A DNA stretch of 64,000 nucleotides from Tetradesmus obliquus (GCA_030272155.1 CP126200.1:1860001-1924000), one strand, 5' to 3'. Counted from the first letter of the stretch, positions 38,301-51,465 are shown. The notes: generated from the sequence alone by a model not told the origin. Numbers and translations: made by a program.

Positions 38301-38373
38301 GGCGTTCGGGCATGAGTCACGAAGGGCCGTTCCAGAGGCTCCCCGTACGGACCTGACAGGGTGAACCTCCTAC
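35325..38373 (+). other. T/G-rich spacer between the two CCCH genes
   Basis: Strongly enriched in TGTG/TTGG words, few protein-like features, and probably the long 3' UTR of copy 1 plus the promoter of copy 2. A segment at about 35700-35930 is repeated at about 35988-36150 (both contain GGGTTGCC, TTGGCTGGTTGTCCAGGCCA and a GTTAAT word), with a period of about 285 bp. TGTAA at 37907 is a candidate poly(A) signal. Open frames here show internal repetition and no domain. Confidence 0.55.
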
Positions 38374-40645
38374 ATGTTACTGCCGCAAGTGGCAGGTCAT
38401 GGCATATACATGCCTGACGATCCTAAGAACAACTATTTGCGTTTGAAATCTAACTTCCAGTCACTAAGACTCAACCGCAGCAACCGACGTGCTACTTCCC
38501 CGGCACCACTGGTGCACGCAGCAGCATCGGTGACCATGGACTTAGGCGACACGCAGTCCTTCGACGATGAGTTCATGCAACTATCGTTCAAGGTACGTTG
38601 GTTTGCGGTGTTGGAAGCGAAGCAGCTAGCAAACAGCAGCAGCAGACACAACATCACAAATACGGACCCTAGTGTTGATGACTCACCGACAGGCAGGGCA
38701 CCCCACCCAGCTCATTGGAGCCTCAGCACCGCTGTCAAACTGCTGATACCAAAATCAAAACAATTATAATGATTATTTTGCGGTTTGCTGTTGTCAGGTG
38801 GAGCCCTGCATGCTGGCCCACCCGCACGGCTGGAAGATGTGCCCCTTTGTGCACCCAGCAGAGCCAGTCAAGCGCCGCCACCCCTCCACACACAGGGGAG
38901 ACATGTGCAACGCAGTGAAGAAGGTGAGATCTTTGTTCAGTGGGGGTGAAATTGGCCTGCAGCACTGTTGTAGTCTCTGTTGCATCCCCTTTTGCAATAG
39001 GACCCCGTCCCCACAAACCGAGTGATGATGAGTCACTGCTACAAGAAGGCTACAACGCTTCGGTGCTTGCAGCCTGGCAGTGAGCATGCAGGCTCACCTA
39101 TTGCAACCTCAATGTGAGCATTCCTGCTACTCATTGCTGACCTGGCACTGCTGCTGCTGCTGCTGCCGCTGCCGCTGCCGCTGCTGACCTGGCGTGCCTG
39201 CAGGGCCAATCCTGTGAGGCTGGTGACGCCTGCCCCTACGCACACAACAGCCACGAGATCTGGCTGCACCCCAGCAGGTGATTTGAATTGAACTTGAAAC
39301 CACCTAGGGCACATGGCCTAGGGCTTAGGACTCAGCACTGAGCAGGCCTGCCTGCTTCTGATGCGAAGAACTTGTATCTTGTGACTTGGATGAATTGTGC
39401 TGTTAGGGGTTTAGGCTGGTGGCCTCATCCCAGCAGGTGTTTTTTGGTAAAACCAGGGCACAGGGATGAGGGCCTATGGACACCTAGGTCTCAGTATGAG
39501 CAGCGCACATTCAGCTTTGCTTCTGGGGTAAGTCTAGGTGTAACCTCTCTCGGCCGCACATGTCTGCAAAATGCAACATACTGCTCACCATCACTGCTGC
39601 TGTGCTGCTTCCTCCCTGCAGGTACAAGACGCGCTTGTGCCGCAGCGGCGGCGCATGTGCTCGCGGCATCTGCTTCTTTGCGCACAGCCAGGCAGAGCTG
39701 CGGCAGAAGGGCTCAACCAAGCAGGGGGTGCTGCACCCTAGCCTGCAAGCTCCTGCGAGCCCAACCCTAAACACATCGGCCACTGCAGCAGCGGGTGCAG
39801 GTGCAGCTGCTGGTGTTGCAGTTGCACTGTCATCTCCACCAAGCCACAATCCAGCCACAATCAGCAGCAGCAGCATGGCGCCCTGCCGCAGATCGGGGTG
39901 CAGTGACTACAGCAGCGCCAGCAGCAGCAGCGCCATCAACTCCTTTTTTCCTTTGTATCCCGCATGCAGCCAGCCTCCCTGCGCTTTACCAGCAATCAGC
40001 ACAGCAGCAGTGCCTGTAGTGTCTTCACCAGCAGCAGACTTTGTGTACACAGCTGCTCCTGCAGCAGCGGCAGCACAGGAGTACGGCAATCAGGGTTATG
40101 TGCAGCAGCAGTGCATTGAGCAGCTGCAGCAGGAGCTGCAGCAGCACCTGCTGCAACTAGAGCAGAGCAGGCGGCATGAGCAGCTGCTAGCAGCTGCACT
40201 CCAGCAGCAGCAGGTGGGAGGGCCGGCAGGGTCCTACGGCAGCAGCATTGCACTGCAGGGGCCAGCTGTGCTGCCAATGGCACCTTCTACGCTGCCACCC
40301 GGGCAGCCACTCTCCCCACCAGCTGTATCTGGGCATGGTTTTGACCACATGGCAGTGCAGCCTGCTGCCTTTGCTGCGCCAGCAGCAGCAGCAGCAGGTC
40401 ACATGCAGCCTTCCTTTGCTGCTGCTAGCCCGCTGGGCCTGCGATCAGCAACTGGGCCACAGATGTCAATGGGAGGCAGCGGCAGCGGCAGCAGTGGCGG
40501 AGCGTTTTGGCTGCTTGCGTCTGGGCAGCTTACCCCACAGCAGCGGCCACAGCAGCAGCAGCAGCAGCAACTGCTGCTGCAGCACCAGCAGCTGGCAATG
40601 CGGCGGTGGACTGTGGATGGCACGTGGGGTGCACTGCCTCTGTAA
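38374..40645 (+). CDS. RR-type tandem CCCH zinc-finger protein, copy 2
   Basis: Four exons (38374-38592, 38798-38923, 39204-39277, 39622-40645) give 480 aa. Architecture matches copy 1: SFDDEFMQLSFK, CMLAHPHGWKMCPFVH, CNAVKKGQSCEAGDACPYAH (canonical X8-X5-X3 spacing), CRSGGACARGICFFAH, then a long Ala/Gln/Ser/Gly-rich tail with a late poly-Gln run. An extra intron interrupts the second finger after KK, where copy 1 is continuous. Exon 2 is almost identical in DNA to the matching part of copy 1, although the rest has diverged. The role inferred from the family is mRNA binding and decay control. Tandem duplication is the likely origin; the two may have diverged in their low-complexity tails. 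Confidence 0.93.
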
Positions 40646-43465
40646 CATATAGGTTGGGGCGCCATTGCTTGTTAGCAGTGTTGAAGAACTGATCTTTTGC
40701 AAGCGGTTTGGGGTACGAAGAGCATTGGTATAATGTGCCATGGCCGTCAGCAGGGTTGGAAACTTGCACCAATTGCTGCTATTTTGAGCTTGCCGTGTTA
40801 TGGCAGGGCCACTGCTGCTCATGTCATCTGTGGAGGCTGGCTCTGTGGTTGCCAGCTGAGCAGCAGGTGTGTCTGACGACTTCTTTGCGTTCCAATTGTG
40901 AATCCCTGCCACGGCAGCTGTTGCACCAGCGCCTTACCTGCCTAGAGCTTGTCGCATGGATTGTGTGTTTCGAAGATCTGCAAAGATGTTGTGAGTTTGC
41001 AGAGATGTTGCGAGGATGTTCCGCATTCGGAAGGGACGCGTGGCTGGTGCAGCTCTGGCATGCATGAGGACCCCGTTGAATGCACATGCCTACGCTGTTT
41101 ATGCCCTAGCTGTAGCCTAGGCATGTGGAAAGAGGTGTGAAGAGGACAGCTTCTGTTAATGTTCCGTTCTGCGCACTTGCTGGCACATGCCGCTTCCTGG
41201 CGGTACTCAGCTTGCTACAACAAACTTGGATTGTTTCAGTGGAAGACAGTCATTGAAACCGATGCGAAGCACTGGGGCGTTGCGTCAGTTTGCCGTCCTT
41301 TTCCAATTGCTGTTGCATGCTTGTTGTCAGCTGCCAGATGCTGATGTCTGCGGTCAGAGCATCTTGGCATTCTGATAGTGGCTTGTTGGCAAGCCACTGC
41401 GTAGTGTGCGGCCTTACTTGCCTGCACTGATTTGCGCCGGCTTACTCAATCTGCTGAGCCAGGATGCGAATGGTGTAGAGAATTCCATGCAGTGATGCCA
41501 TACAACTTACTAGGGTTGGTCAGCGCACTCATTGTGTCCCAGTTGCGGTATGTCAGGGCAGTCCTGTTACTGTCATACTTCCAGCAAAAACGTGTTACAT
41601 GCCTGACCGCTGCATCCTGGTGCTGTTCATGGTAGGCTTCAAAGTAATTGCGGTCCACCTGCAGGTCCACCTGCATTTTCACTTGCACGTCCACTTGGTG
41701 CTCTTCAATGAAGGGATTGTGGTCCACAGCACCTGCTGCCGCCCACATGCTGAGAAGCGCTCCGGCAGCACCTCATCACATCACCTAAGTGCTGTTGAAA
41801 TGGCATGCATGCTGTGTATTTTAGCTACCGTATGTCTGTGCATCTGTGCTTCACGTAGACGTTGTGTCCTTGGCCCAAGGGGGTGATAGTATGGCTCGGA
41901 TTTTGGCTGGTCCTGGGACATTCGTGGTGTCTGTTGCCTGGACATTCGTGGGGTGTGTGTTGCCAGGACATTCATGGTATGCGTGTCACCTGGACATTCA
42001 TGGTATGGGTGTTGCCTGGACATTCATGGTGTGCGTGTTTCCTGGACATTCATGGTATGCGGCAGCTGACTGTCTTGGCCGCTTCCTGCTGTAGCCAAAA
42101 GGCACAGCAGGTGGAGGCACAACAGCGGCATAACGCACTGGCACATATGGGGTCTTGCCTTCCAGGGTTGGGCACTTGTCACGCTTCGAGAACTTTCATC
42201 TGTCTTATTGCGTGGTTTCCAGTGGCAGTGACCTGGTCTTGTTGACTTGCACGGCCGCGCTGCACAGCAGACACGCACATAGACGTGCGTTCTTTTCATG
42301 TGTGTGCCTGCAGTGAAAGCGTGTGAGCTGACGGGGGTGGAGTTGTGCAACTTGATGCACGCGGGTCTGTATGATATCAGGTGAAATATTCATGTTACTC
42401 ATTTTGGCAACCCCAGGTCTGGTTCTTTCAAAGACCGGTGTGTCAATGGCACCGGACACCGCATGTCCTGCATGATTTGCTCAACACAGCTGCCACGCTG
42501 CTGCTGTTGCTGCCAACTTGGCATGCCAACTTGGCAACTGCGCAGTTGGAACTGTTGCAGGTTGTGCGCCGATGTTCAGTATGTGGCTGCCAGACCACAC
42601 CTGTTTCTGTGCTCTGTGCTAGCAAGGGCCTGTCTCCTGTCAGCTGACATACATGACCATGGTAGCTGTTGGAGCTGTCTTGTGGCACAGTGTGCGCTCA
42701 TTCCTTTTGTGTAAGTGTAACAAATTCTTTGATCTGATGTGTTGCATCTAGCTCAAGTACTAGTAGTACTGCAGTCCTTCAAAGCAGTGAATGCCGTACC
42801 TGAGACCACCGGGATCTTGGCAATGCATCAGTGGGCGGGGAAGCTGCGCCGAAGCTGCAAGATATCTTCAGGCCGTCCAGTGTGACGCAGGAGCAGCTGA
42901 AGCAGCTCTTGAAGCCAAAAGCACATTTAATAGTAGCAAGTTGCACTGTCGTCTGGATGACATGCAAGGATTTACAGACGGCGTCATCCATCAACGGCAG
43001 CATGTACGGTTGTGTGGTGAGGCACGCGTGCAGGCCTGTGGTGCTTGCAGCTTCCTGTGTTACCAGGTGTCTGTGGTGGCGTATGCCGCACAAACACACC
43101 GTGTGACCCCTCAAGCTATCCATGACGTGCAGGCACCTCAGAAGGCAGCGACAACAGTATGTTACAGCTTGTGCACAACACCATGTGCACTGTAAAAAGC
43201 TTGCATTGGCATGTAAACACAGTTGGCAATAGCTGGATGCAACATGTTGCTCACTCACGCATCTAGGAGGCGCCCCCTGCCACCATGGCTGCTGTCTTCA
43301 ACTTCATATATTCTGATGTGCTGCTCCTCCAGCAGGAAGCACTAACGAAACCGACAACACTGCACTGAAAGGAGCTGACTATGCTGTGCATGCTTTGGCA
43401 GGCTATCTGCAGGATGAGTAACCAGTACGGGTTCAGCTCCACCAACACCCTGCTGTACAACACGG
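40646..43465 (+). other. T/G-rich downstream flank with possible exons
   Basis: Probably begins as the 3' UTR of CCCH copy 2 (candidate TGTAA at 42716). A minisatellite at 41.9-42.06 kb is listed separately. Near the end are coding-like patches with plausible splice borders: 42316-42380 (VKACELTGVELCNLMHAGLY), 42833-42948 (LQDIFRPSSVTQEQLKQLLK), 43268-43345 (EAPPATMAAVFNFIYSDVLL) and 43402-43464 (MSNQYGFSSTNTLLYNT before a GTACAG donor). They may belong to an unrecognised plus-strand gene, intact or decayed. Confidence 0.4.
41905..42065 (+). repeat. Minisatellite, about six units of 24-27 bp
   Basis: Units contain CCTGGACATTCATGGTATGC with variants (CATTCGTGGTG, CATTCGTGGGG). The array is head-to-tail and imperfect. 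Confidence 0.85.
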
Positions 43466-46400
43466 TACAGCCATGCATGTAGGGACAGCGACAGCCAACG
43501 TGTGCGAGCTTGCATGCCCGCAGTTCTGCAGCCTCACACAGCCAACCTGTGCAAGCTTGCATGCCCGCAGCCCTGCAGCCTCACGACCTCACTAGCCTGC
43601 TCACATGCATACAATGGCTAACTTTCTGCCAACAACTGGCATGCCCTGATCAGTCATGACGCACCCATTTGCGCTAGCTTGCGCAAATGACAGGTCATCT
43701 TGGCTGATAGTGACAGTACTCAACTGTAGGCAGCGTCACAAGCAGCGTGCCACACCCTCTGCTGCTCCATGCCTTGGCACAAAATGATTTAACAAGTTCG
43801 GCCAGCACCGTTCTCCCAGCACCGTTACAACTATGGTCGCTTTCCAGCTGCTAAGCACCCTTGTGCTGGCAGCATACATTGCAAGGACAATCCAAAACGC
43901 AGCGCAGCCTGATCAAGCAAGCAGGTTGAATGCATAGAGGCGCTTTTGAAAACTGCCTCCCTGTCGCAAATATGTACACAAACCGGCGTCTGGAAGTAGT
44001 CAGTCTTGATCTCAGGGTGATGAGCACAACAGAAGATGCACCAACCAAAAACACCATCTGTCATCTGCCCTTACATCACCACATGTCGCAGTTGTAACAT
44101 CTGCGCGGCTGCAAGGTGTCATCCTCCCCATGCAACACAACATCAAGCAGTCCCGCCGTAACCTTTCAAAACAGTTGAATTAAAGCACTAGCCTCAAAGC
44201 AGTAGACCGAAACACCGCCTCAACATGCCGCGTCAAACTGCATACACGAAAGCATCCAGCCCGCACAACCACCGCCACTGCAAGTGCCAGCACATCATCA
44301 GCTCAGGCACATTGCCACTGCACCAGCATCCACAAGCAAAGGCACACACAGGCACACAACCAACATGCACGCATGCTTCAAACCTGCACATACAATACAC
44401 AAGCAGTCGCCTCAACAGGCAAGCAAGCACTGGCATCACAACCACACTTGACATTTCAACAGCTGCGGCCATTCACAGAAGCTGAAACAGTCTAGAGTCC
44501 CAGCGCACGTGCAAGGCAAAAGGTGTTTGCTATTTGGCACTGCCTGCATCATAGCACACATCGAATGTCCTGACACCTCCCCGCATCTCAGGTCAGGTCA
44601 AAGCACACGCCTCCACGCAAGCATTTGCTCACCAGCACACACAAAGAGAGCAGAGCCAGCACTCTGGCGGCTGCATGTAACACATGTAACATAACACAAG
44701 TAACGCACCAACTCATTCCTGAGCCAGGGAGCGCTTTGATTGCAAAGCCGGCCGCAACACCAAAAGGGTGCAGGCTTGCAGTGGCAAGCCACGGCACCGG
44801 CTGCTGTGTGTGTTGCTGATTCCAGAACTGATCGTAGCAGCAACAGGAGCCGCAGCAGTGGCTGAGGGAATTCCAACAGCATGTCGCGGCACCTGCTGCT
44901 CTGCTGGGTAGTGTACACGTGGATAAGCATTGACCAGAACAGCAACAGCAAAGGCTATCCGCGCCTGGCTGTGTCAGAAACATTGAGTCGCGCAGCAAGC
45001 AAGTCTCTTGCCCAGATAGCACCAAAGTAATGCAGCATTCACAGGAAACAACCATCAGCCCTAGCACATCGATAACGCAGGCACGCACGCTTTCCCGCAA
45101 GACATCAGCACACCTCAACATGTCCGGCTCTGCACCATCAGCACTAAGAGCCACAATCCATGTCAAACTCCCAGCCTGCAGAATGTTGTCAGCAGACCGG
45201 AGCCCCACCGCAGCAAGCAGCGTGCGCAAAAGAATCCAAAACCAACCGCCACATGCCTCATTCAGCTGTGATGCCAAGGCACCTGACAGCTGCTAGCACT
45301 CGAATGACCAGCCATAGCTATCGATCGGTGCATGAAAGCAAGCACGCAGAATCTCTGCTGAACAGGAGGTCTACCATCCAGCAAATCAGCCGGAACAGGA
45401 AATGACACCGGCCCCCTCAGACAGCCTGCAACGCCACTGTGAGCGAGGCCGATGCAGGGCCAAAATGGCGTATCACTGACGCAACCCGGTCAGTGAATGA
45501 GCCGGTGTTTCAGTGGCGACGCAGCCCTCGGGGGGGACTTGCTCCATTTCTTTGCCCATGACAGTAAGGCCGCCAAGCTGCCACTGCCGCTGAGCACAAA
45601 GCAGCTCGAAGCAGCCAAGGCCGCCTTGCAACAGCCTTGTCATATCATGCCGCCATGCTAAGCGCAAAAGAGGTGCCTATATAGCAGCCACCAGCTAGAG
45701 GTGATGCAGCATGCAGCATGTACTCCATAGTGCCAGTTGCAAGTGCATAATGCGAGCATTACCAGTAGGCGCTGCTGCATGCTGTGCTGTTGCACATGGC
45801 AGCTGCTGGGCCTACAGCAGACACTGCAGCTACGCACATAATGCACCGCCCATGGTTTGACCTTGCTACTGTGCACGCGCACACCTCTTGCCTTATGAAC
45901 TGACCATCTGATAACTGTGGCAGCTACCAGCACCTCTCTTGCCACAAAAGGCAGAACACATATCTCTCATGTATAACAGCAATAAGCAAATCTCTCACTG
46001 GGTTTAGGTTCCAGGGCACATGCGCTTGCTGTTGAACCCCTGGTTGTAGGGTTCAAGCTCCACAGCCTGGCACCGTAAACTCTAGCTTACAAAGGGCTTA
46101 GCAGCCCACTCAACCGCCCAACAGAGTGCTAGCCAATCGCCAACACATATGAGCCCTTTGAGCCCAGCACTCGTAGCTGTTAATACACATGAGATGGAGC
46201 AGAAAACGCATTGGCCGTACCAGCACCAGCACAACTGCACACATCATACCAATGTTCAGAGCATGTTGAGGCGCGCAGAAACAAACATGTGTGCATACCA
46301 AGGTCAGGAGCCTATGTGGACTGCAGATGAACCGGCCTCATGCAACCTGTTGACACGCCATCCTCCTCACATGCTGAACTCTGCATGTAATACCTTGAGC

Positions 46401-48424
46401 TTGAAACATGGCAAGAACACCTCTAAAGCACTACATGCATGGCAAGAAACCTCATACCTCAAAAGATAGCACTCCTCCACCAACCCTAAACGTGGCACTC
46501 CCTCCTCATGTCATGTAACATGTCATGTAACATCCTACTGGCAGCCAAGCAGCCCTAGTCTGCGAGGGCCACAGCAGCCACCAGCCAGCCAGCAACACCG
46601 AATGCATCCATGCTATGCGCACGCACTTCCAAAACCTGGCCATGCAGTCCAGTAAAACTCGCCAAAAAACAAGCAGGGCAGGGCTTAGGGCTTTGTAGCA
46701 AGCTCTAAACCCCACCAAGCATGTGTGCCGCCTTTGGGAACCGGCCATCGTCCACACAACCCGCACCCTGCCAAGCTACGGAGCCTACAACATAAGCATA
46801 TTCGTATTCTCACTCCTTTCCCTGCACTGCACACAAAAAACCAAACACAAAAGCTCAGCAGGCACAATGCAGGTCCCCAGCCACCCTGCTCACCACTTTC
46901 CATTAGCAGCAACTCGCCGCTGTTCACAATCCTGGCGCAGCAGCAGCAGCCGAGGGATCCACGCAAGCGCCGTATCCACCAACCAACACAATGCCATTCA
47001 CGCAAGCAATCTCTATCGTACATGCAATGGGCGCAGCAAGCACGCCGCCACCCGCAATACCCTGCACGCTGCAGCGGCAGCAGCGGCGCCAGGCAAAGCC
47101 GCCGCCAGCCGCCGCAATCAACTTTCGAACTTCCAAAACACATGCAACACGCCACAACACAAAACTGAAGCTGATGCTGCACGCACACTGTCAGCAGCTC
47201 AACCTTAACCGGCTGCTGCTCTTGCAGCGAGCCAGCTAGTGCTCTGCCACTGCTAACGGCTGCAAAGCTTGAGCCATGCCAGGCGACAGGCTACACAGAA
47301 TGCAGAGCTGCTCGGGATCCAGTGAATCCGGCTTTGACAATGTTTGACCACACAGCAAGAGCATGAAAGCCGCCGTACATGTTGCGCCGTGATAATGGCT
47401 TTGCAGTTGCACACCTGTTGCTGTGCAGCACCAGGCACTATACCACAGCTGCCTACATGCAAAGTTGCGCACAGGAGAGCAGGAACACAGGAACACAGGA
47501 ACACAGGAACAGAAGGTATCCAGATCAAACCCAGAAGCAGACAAAGCACGCCATAGGCTGCGTGGAGCGCAGCACTTCTGGCACCTTGCGTCTAACACCA
47601 ATGGCAGTGAAGATAACAAACAGACTTTCAGTGTCAGCATGAAAGCAGCTGCTGTTGTGCCTGATAACAAATGCCCAGCAATGCTGCTGCAGCAGGCATG
47701 ATGCGTTGCAGTGCAGCCCCGGTTGCGTACAGCAGATGTACTGACAGCAACCTACCCGGCTGCCGACCCGCTGCCACGCTGCTGCTGCCCACACCGCTGT
47801 TTCTTGCAAATGAATGTGCTGTGGCCCTGTGCTGCTGCTGCTGATCCTATACACTAGACTCCAACCCAGAAGCACAATACACAGAACCGCTGCTGGTTGC
47901 TTGCCACACAGCCTCCAAGCTCTTTCCTGCAAGACAGCGTCCTCGTCCAACCCCAAAGCAACACAAAGCATATGAGCCTAGGAATATCACACCAGCAGGA
48001 GCGCACGGCTGCCTCCATGCATACATACACGCATCAGCACGCCCAGCAGCTGCTCTGCTCATCATGATTGTGCCACATTCTGGCGGTGCTGATGCGCTAC
48101 AATCAAACACATACATACCGGTACAAGGGCCGCAAACCATCCACGCAATCGCAAAGCAGTGCACGAGCACCACCGCAACCACCTGCCGGCCCCTTCAGCA
48201 ACACACCACCTCCAGGCCTGCCATCAATTCAGCCATCACCTCTGCCTTCCCCATCCTTCCTGTTTATGATCAACCTCCACCCGGTGCAGTGCTACTCGCC
48301 ACCTGCACATCCAGGTCCTCGCCACAAACATAACATAATATAATATAACATAACATAACGAACACCATCAGATAGGCAGCGCTGCTGCACCCCATGATGC
48401 ATTGCAAGCCACCTGCTCAGCGAC
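43466..48424 (-). other. Long A/C-rich flank downstream of the GATA gene
   Basis: The plus strand is dominated by CAC/AAC/CCA words, the complement of the T/G-rich flanks seen downstream of plus-strand genes. I read much of it as the 3' flank of the minus-strand GATA gene, though nearly 5 kb is very long for a UTR and an unrecognised gene may be hidden. A short GGAACACA array occurs at 47480-47513 and an AT-rich ATAACATAAT-type array at 48333-48358. A duplicated tract lies at 43497-43580 (CTGCAGCCTCAC twice). No motif or domain recognised. Confidence 0.45.
47480..47513 (+). repeat. Octamer array (GGAACACA)4
   Basis: Four head-to-tail copies of GGAACACA, the last imperfect, with no associated gene. 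Confidence 0.85.
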
Positions 48425-51400
48425 TCAGATGTCCACTGGCCCATCAGCAGTGCCAGACAGCTGCCGCATCTGCCTGCCATCTGCAGCAGCAGCAAGGTCA
48501 TGCAAGCTGCCTAGCAGTGCAGCAGCCTCCAGATCCTCTGCATTCGCATCCTCTGCTGCTGCTGCTGCTGCTTCGTCAGCCTCGGCAGCATCCTCTGCTG
48601 CTGCTGCTGCCATGTCAGCATCAGCTGCCAGCTGCTCTTCCTTAACAGCATGCTGCATAGCATCCAGCTGCTGCTGCGAGCCCACCCTGCTGCCAATGCC
48701 AGCAGCAGCAGCAGCAGCAGCAGCAATCTCCGGATCCACGCCAGGCACGTGCACCTCATGCTGCAGCTTCTGCTGCTGCTGCTGGAGCAGCAGCGCATGC
48801 TCGTATGCCTGCTGCTGCTGGCGAGAGCTCTTGCTTGCCCTGGCAGGCGCCGCACGCTGCTGCTGCTGCTGCTGCGGCTGCTGGCCAAACAGCGGCTGGT
48901 GCTGCTGCTGGCCTGCACCAGCCGCAGCCTGCTGCGCTAGCACTTGCGCTGCTGCTGCCTGTGCGGCGCGCTGCATCAGCATGTGCTGTGCATTGAGGTC
49001 GCTGACGTACACGTGCAGGTGCCGCGCTGCCGCGATGGCGGCTGCTGAGGCTGCTTCTGCTGCTGCCTTCTTCTCACGCAGGATCTTGTCGACAGCCGCC
49101 ACTGCTGCGTCTGCTGCTGCTGCGCCGCGCTGCGCCTCTGCTAGCACCTCATTCAGGTGCACCACCTCCAGCATCTGATCAGGCGCAACATGCCGCGCCA
49201 GCACCTGACGGCACCAGCAGCAGCAGCAGCAGCAGCAGGAGAGACGTGCAGGTCAGCTACTGTTGTAAATGAAGCTGCTGTTGTGGATGAACGCATGGTG
49301 AATGCAAGCATACACATCCATTATTGAGTCAGCTGCTTTTTAAAGCCTGCCACGTAGCGCACCCCTGGGCTCACAAACTCCATCGCCCAGCTAGCTGCAG
49401 CAACTGCAACCAACACAACACCGCCTTCATGCTGGGGCTCGCTGATATGCATCTGCAGCTGCAACAAACAGTAGGAAATTCACCTGCATGCCAGGGCCCA
49501 TGAGGTACAGCAGGTCATCCTCCTTCAAAGGTGGCGGCGTGCGCTGCCGCACCGTCACCACATGCCTCGGAGGCGGCGTGGGCCCCCTGCCTCCTCTGCC
49601 ACCAGCAGCAGCACCGCCAGCCGCCAGCTGCGCAATCAAATCCCGCATTGCTGCTTTCCCCATAGGGCCGCCAGCCGCTGCTGCTGCTGCTGCCGCTGCT
49701 GCGCCGCCGCCGCCGTGCTGCGCAGCTCCTGACATGGAAAGCAGGTTCGCAGCCGCATCTGCTTCTGCGGCTTCCATTGCTGACTCAGCGCGGCGGCGCC
49801 GGCCGCCAACCGCAGCAGCAGCAGCAGCATCTCCTTCAACAGGCACAGCCAGGTGGTGCAGTCCCAGCTGCCCTAGCAGCTGCTGCATGTCTGCATTGCC
49901 GGCGCCGTCTGCTGCCGCGCGTTGCAGCTGCACTGCGGCTGCGCGCTGCTGCCGGCGCGCCTCTGCCCTCGCACCAGAAGCATCGCCTGCTGCTGCTGCT
50001 CCTTCGTGATCATTAGGACTCCAGCTTATCTCCTCCCCAGAATCTGTTGGGTTGCTTTCACCACCCATGCTGGCCTTAGCCATAGCTGCCAGCGCCTTGT
50101 GCATTGCAGACGGCAGTGCACCGCCCGCGCCAGCTGCTGCTGCCGCTGCCTCCAGCGCCCCTTCCTGCTGCTGCTGCAGCTGCTGCTGCGCTGCCAGCAG
50201 GCTGCTTGCGCGCTGGGATCGGCCGCTGCTGCCTCCAGCACTTTGTGTTGCACGTGGTGCTACTGCCTGGCGCTTGGCTGGCGGCTGAGCTGAGGGATCC
50301 ATGCGGCCTGCTAGCATCTGCAGGGTGGCTGCCAGGTCGACAGACTCCTGCAAGCACACAAGGCACAGGCAGAAGCAGGGCACAGGGTAGCAGTCAGTCA
50401 GTGCAGATAAGCACCAGCAACTTAGATCACCTGCATCATCCTGCGCAACTGTACGATGGCCCGGCTGCAAAAAGAAGCCATTGAGTGCGTGCCAACTGCT
50501 ACCGAAGGATGGCCAATCTCCACTGCATGCTGCTGCAGCAGCTGACTCACCGTGCGTGCTGCTGCTGCTGCCGCCGCTGCTGCCGCTGCTGCTCCTGAGG
50601 GCTGCCTGTGGCCCTTCTTGCCGTGTGGTGAGTGGCCCCCTTTGCCTTGCTGCAGTGCCTTCATCGCCCGCACACGCTTCACACCTGCAGGCAGCACGGG
50701 AGATAGCCAGGTGTCACATGCTGTGTCCATGACGCAACAGTGAAAGCACTGTTAAGCCCTCTGCAATATAGCAGCTGCTGATGATGTTGATGAAGGCCAT
50801 GCACATATCCAACCGACCAGAGACACACAAAGATGGCTGCTGCTGGAGACTGCTGGCTGCTGCCTGCTGCTGTGCCCGAAATTTGAGTATGAATCAAGCC
50901 TAGTATCCAAGCGCACCGCATGCGTTGCAGAGTGTCTTGGGTCCCAAGGGGCCCTCCCTCCACTGAGGTGTCCTGCAAGCATAGTAGGCAGACACAGACA
51001 CCGTCAGGACAGCAGGGAGCCAGGAGTCAGTGTGTGCGAGTGGCACAGCAACCAGCATGCAGTTCCCTTGCACGATCTTGCATGTGTTGCAGCTGATCAC
51101 TGCAGCGCTTGCTGCAGCATGAGCTCAGGTCAACCAGCCAGATTACTTGCTGATAAATCTAGGGTAGATCAGGGTGCTAGAGTCAATGCAAGTCTGATCA
51201 AGCATGCAGCTGCAATTGCAACTCTGCCACAAGATCGTGCCAGATCACCAGCAACCAGTGTGCAGTTCCATGCTGCATGGCTGGCTGCTTGGGGCCCTGC
51301 ACACCTGGTTGTGCCGCACTGCATGCACATCTTGATCTTTCCGGTAGGATCCGGGGCGGCATGTGCCCTGGCACCCCCTCTGCCCCCGCGGGCTGTGAAA

Positions 51401-51465
51401 ATGGGCTCGTCCATAGCGTGCACTGCTTGTTGTTGCGTCTGTAGGTCGCTGTGACTGCGCTTCAT
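48425..51465 (-). CDS. GATA-type zinc-finger transcription factor
   Basis: Five exons (51305-51465, 50917-50972, 50431-50684, 49484-50347, 48425-49204) give 704 aa. A single plant-type finger C-X2-C-X18-C-X2-C is visible: Cys47 and Cys50 in MCMQCGTT, then [19 protein letters not shown] (Cys69, Cys72), followed by the basic VKRVRAMK tail. An intron splits the finger between the two Cys pairs. GATA factors bind WGATAR sites in promoters. A nuclear-localisation-like [10 protein letters not shown] lies further on. The remaining 600 residues are Ala/Gln-rich with several predicted helices (for example [11 protein letters not shown] and [20 protein letters not shown]) and no known domain; the extreme Ala content is encoded by GCA/GCT runs. 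It is more than twice the length of typical plant GATA factors. No duplicated exon pieces were seen. Confidence 0.93.

Noticed and set aside
41905..42065. CRISPR-like array of short repeats
   Set aside because: Units are contiguous without unique spacers and the sequence is eukaryotic; it is a minisatellite.
44588..45277. 229-residue minus-strand frame
   Set aside because: Cys/Leu-rich composition follows from A/C-rich sequence on the plus strand; no motif, no start context, no splice partners.
46030..46060. tRNA-like T-arm (GGGTTCAAGC) in the A/C-rich flank
   Set aside because: It is half of a simple hairpin with TTGAACCC; no acceptor stem, D-arm or anticodon arm can be folded around it on either strand.
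49484..50009. Long plus-strand frames opposite the GATA and PIBF1 exons
   Set aside because: They are antisense shadows of triplet-rich coding exons; the minus-strand frames carry the splice sites and conserved motifs.
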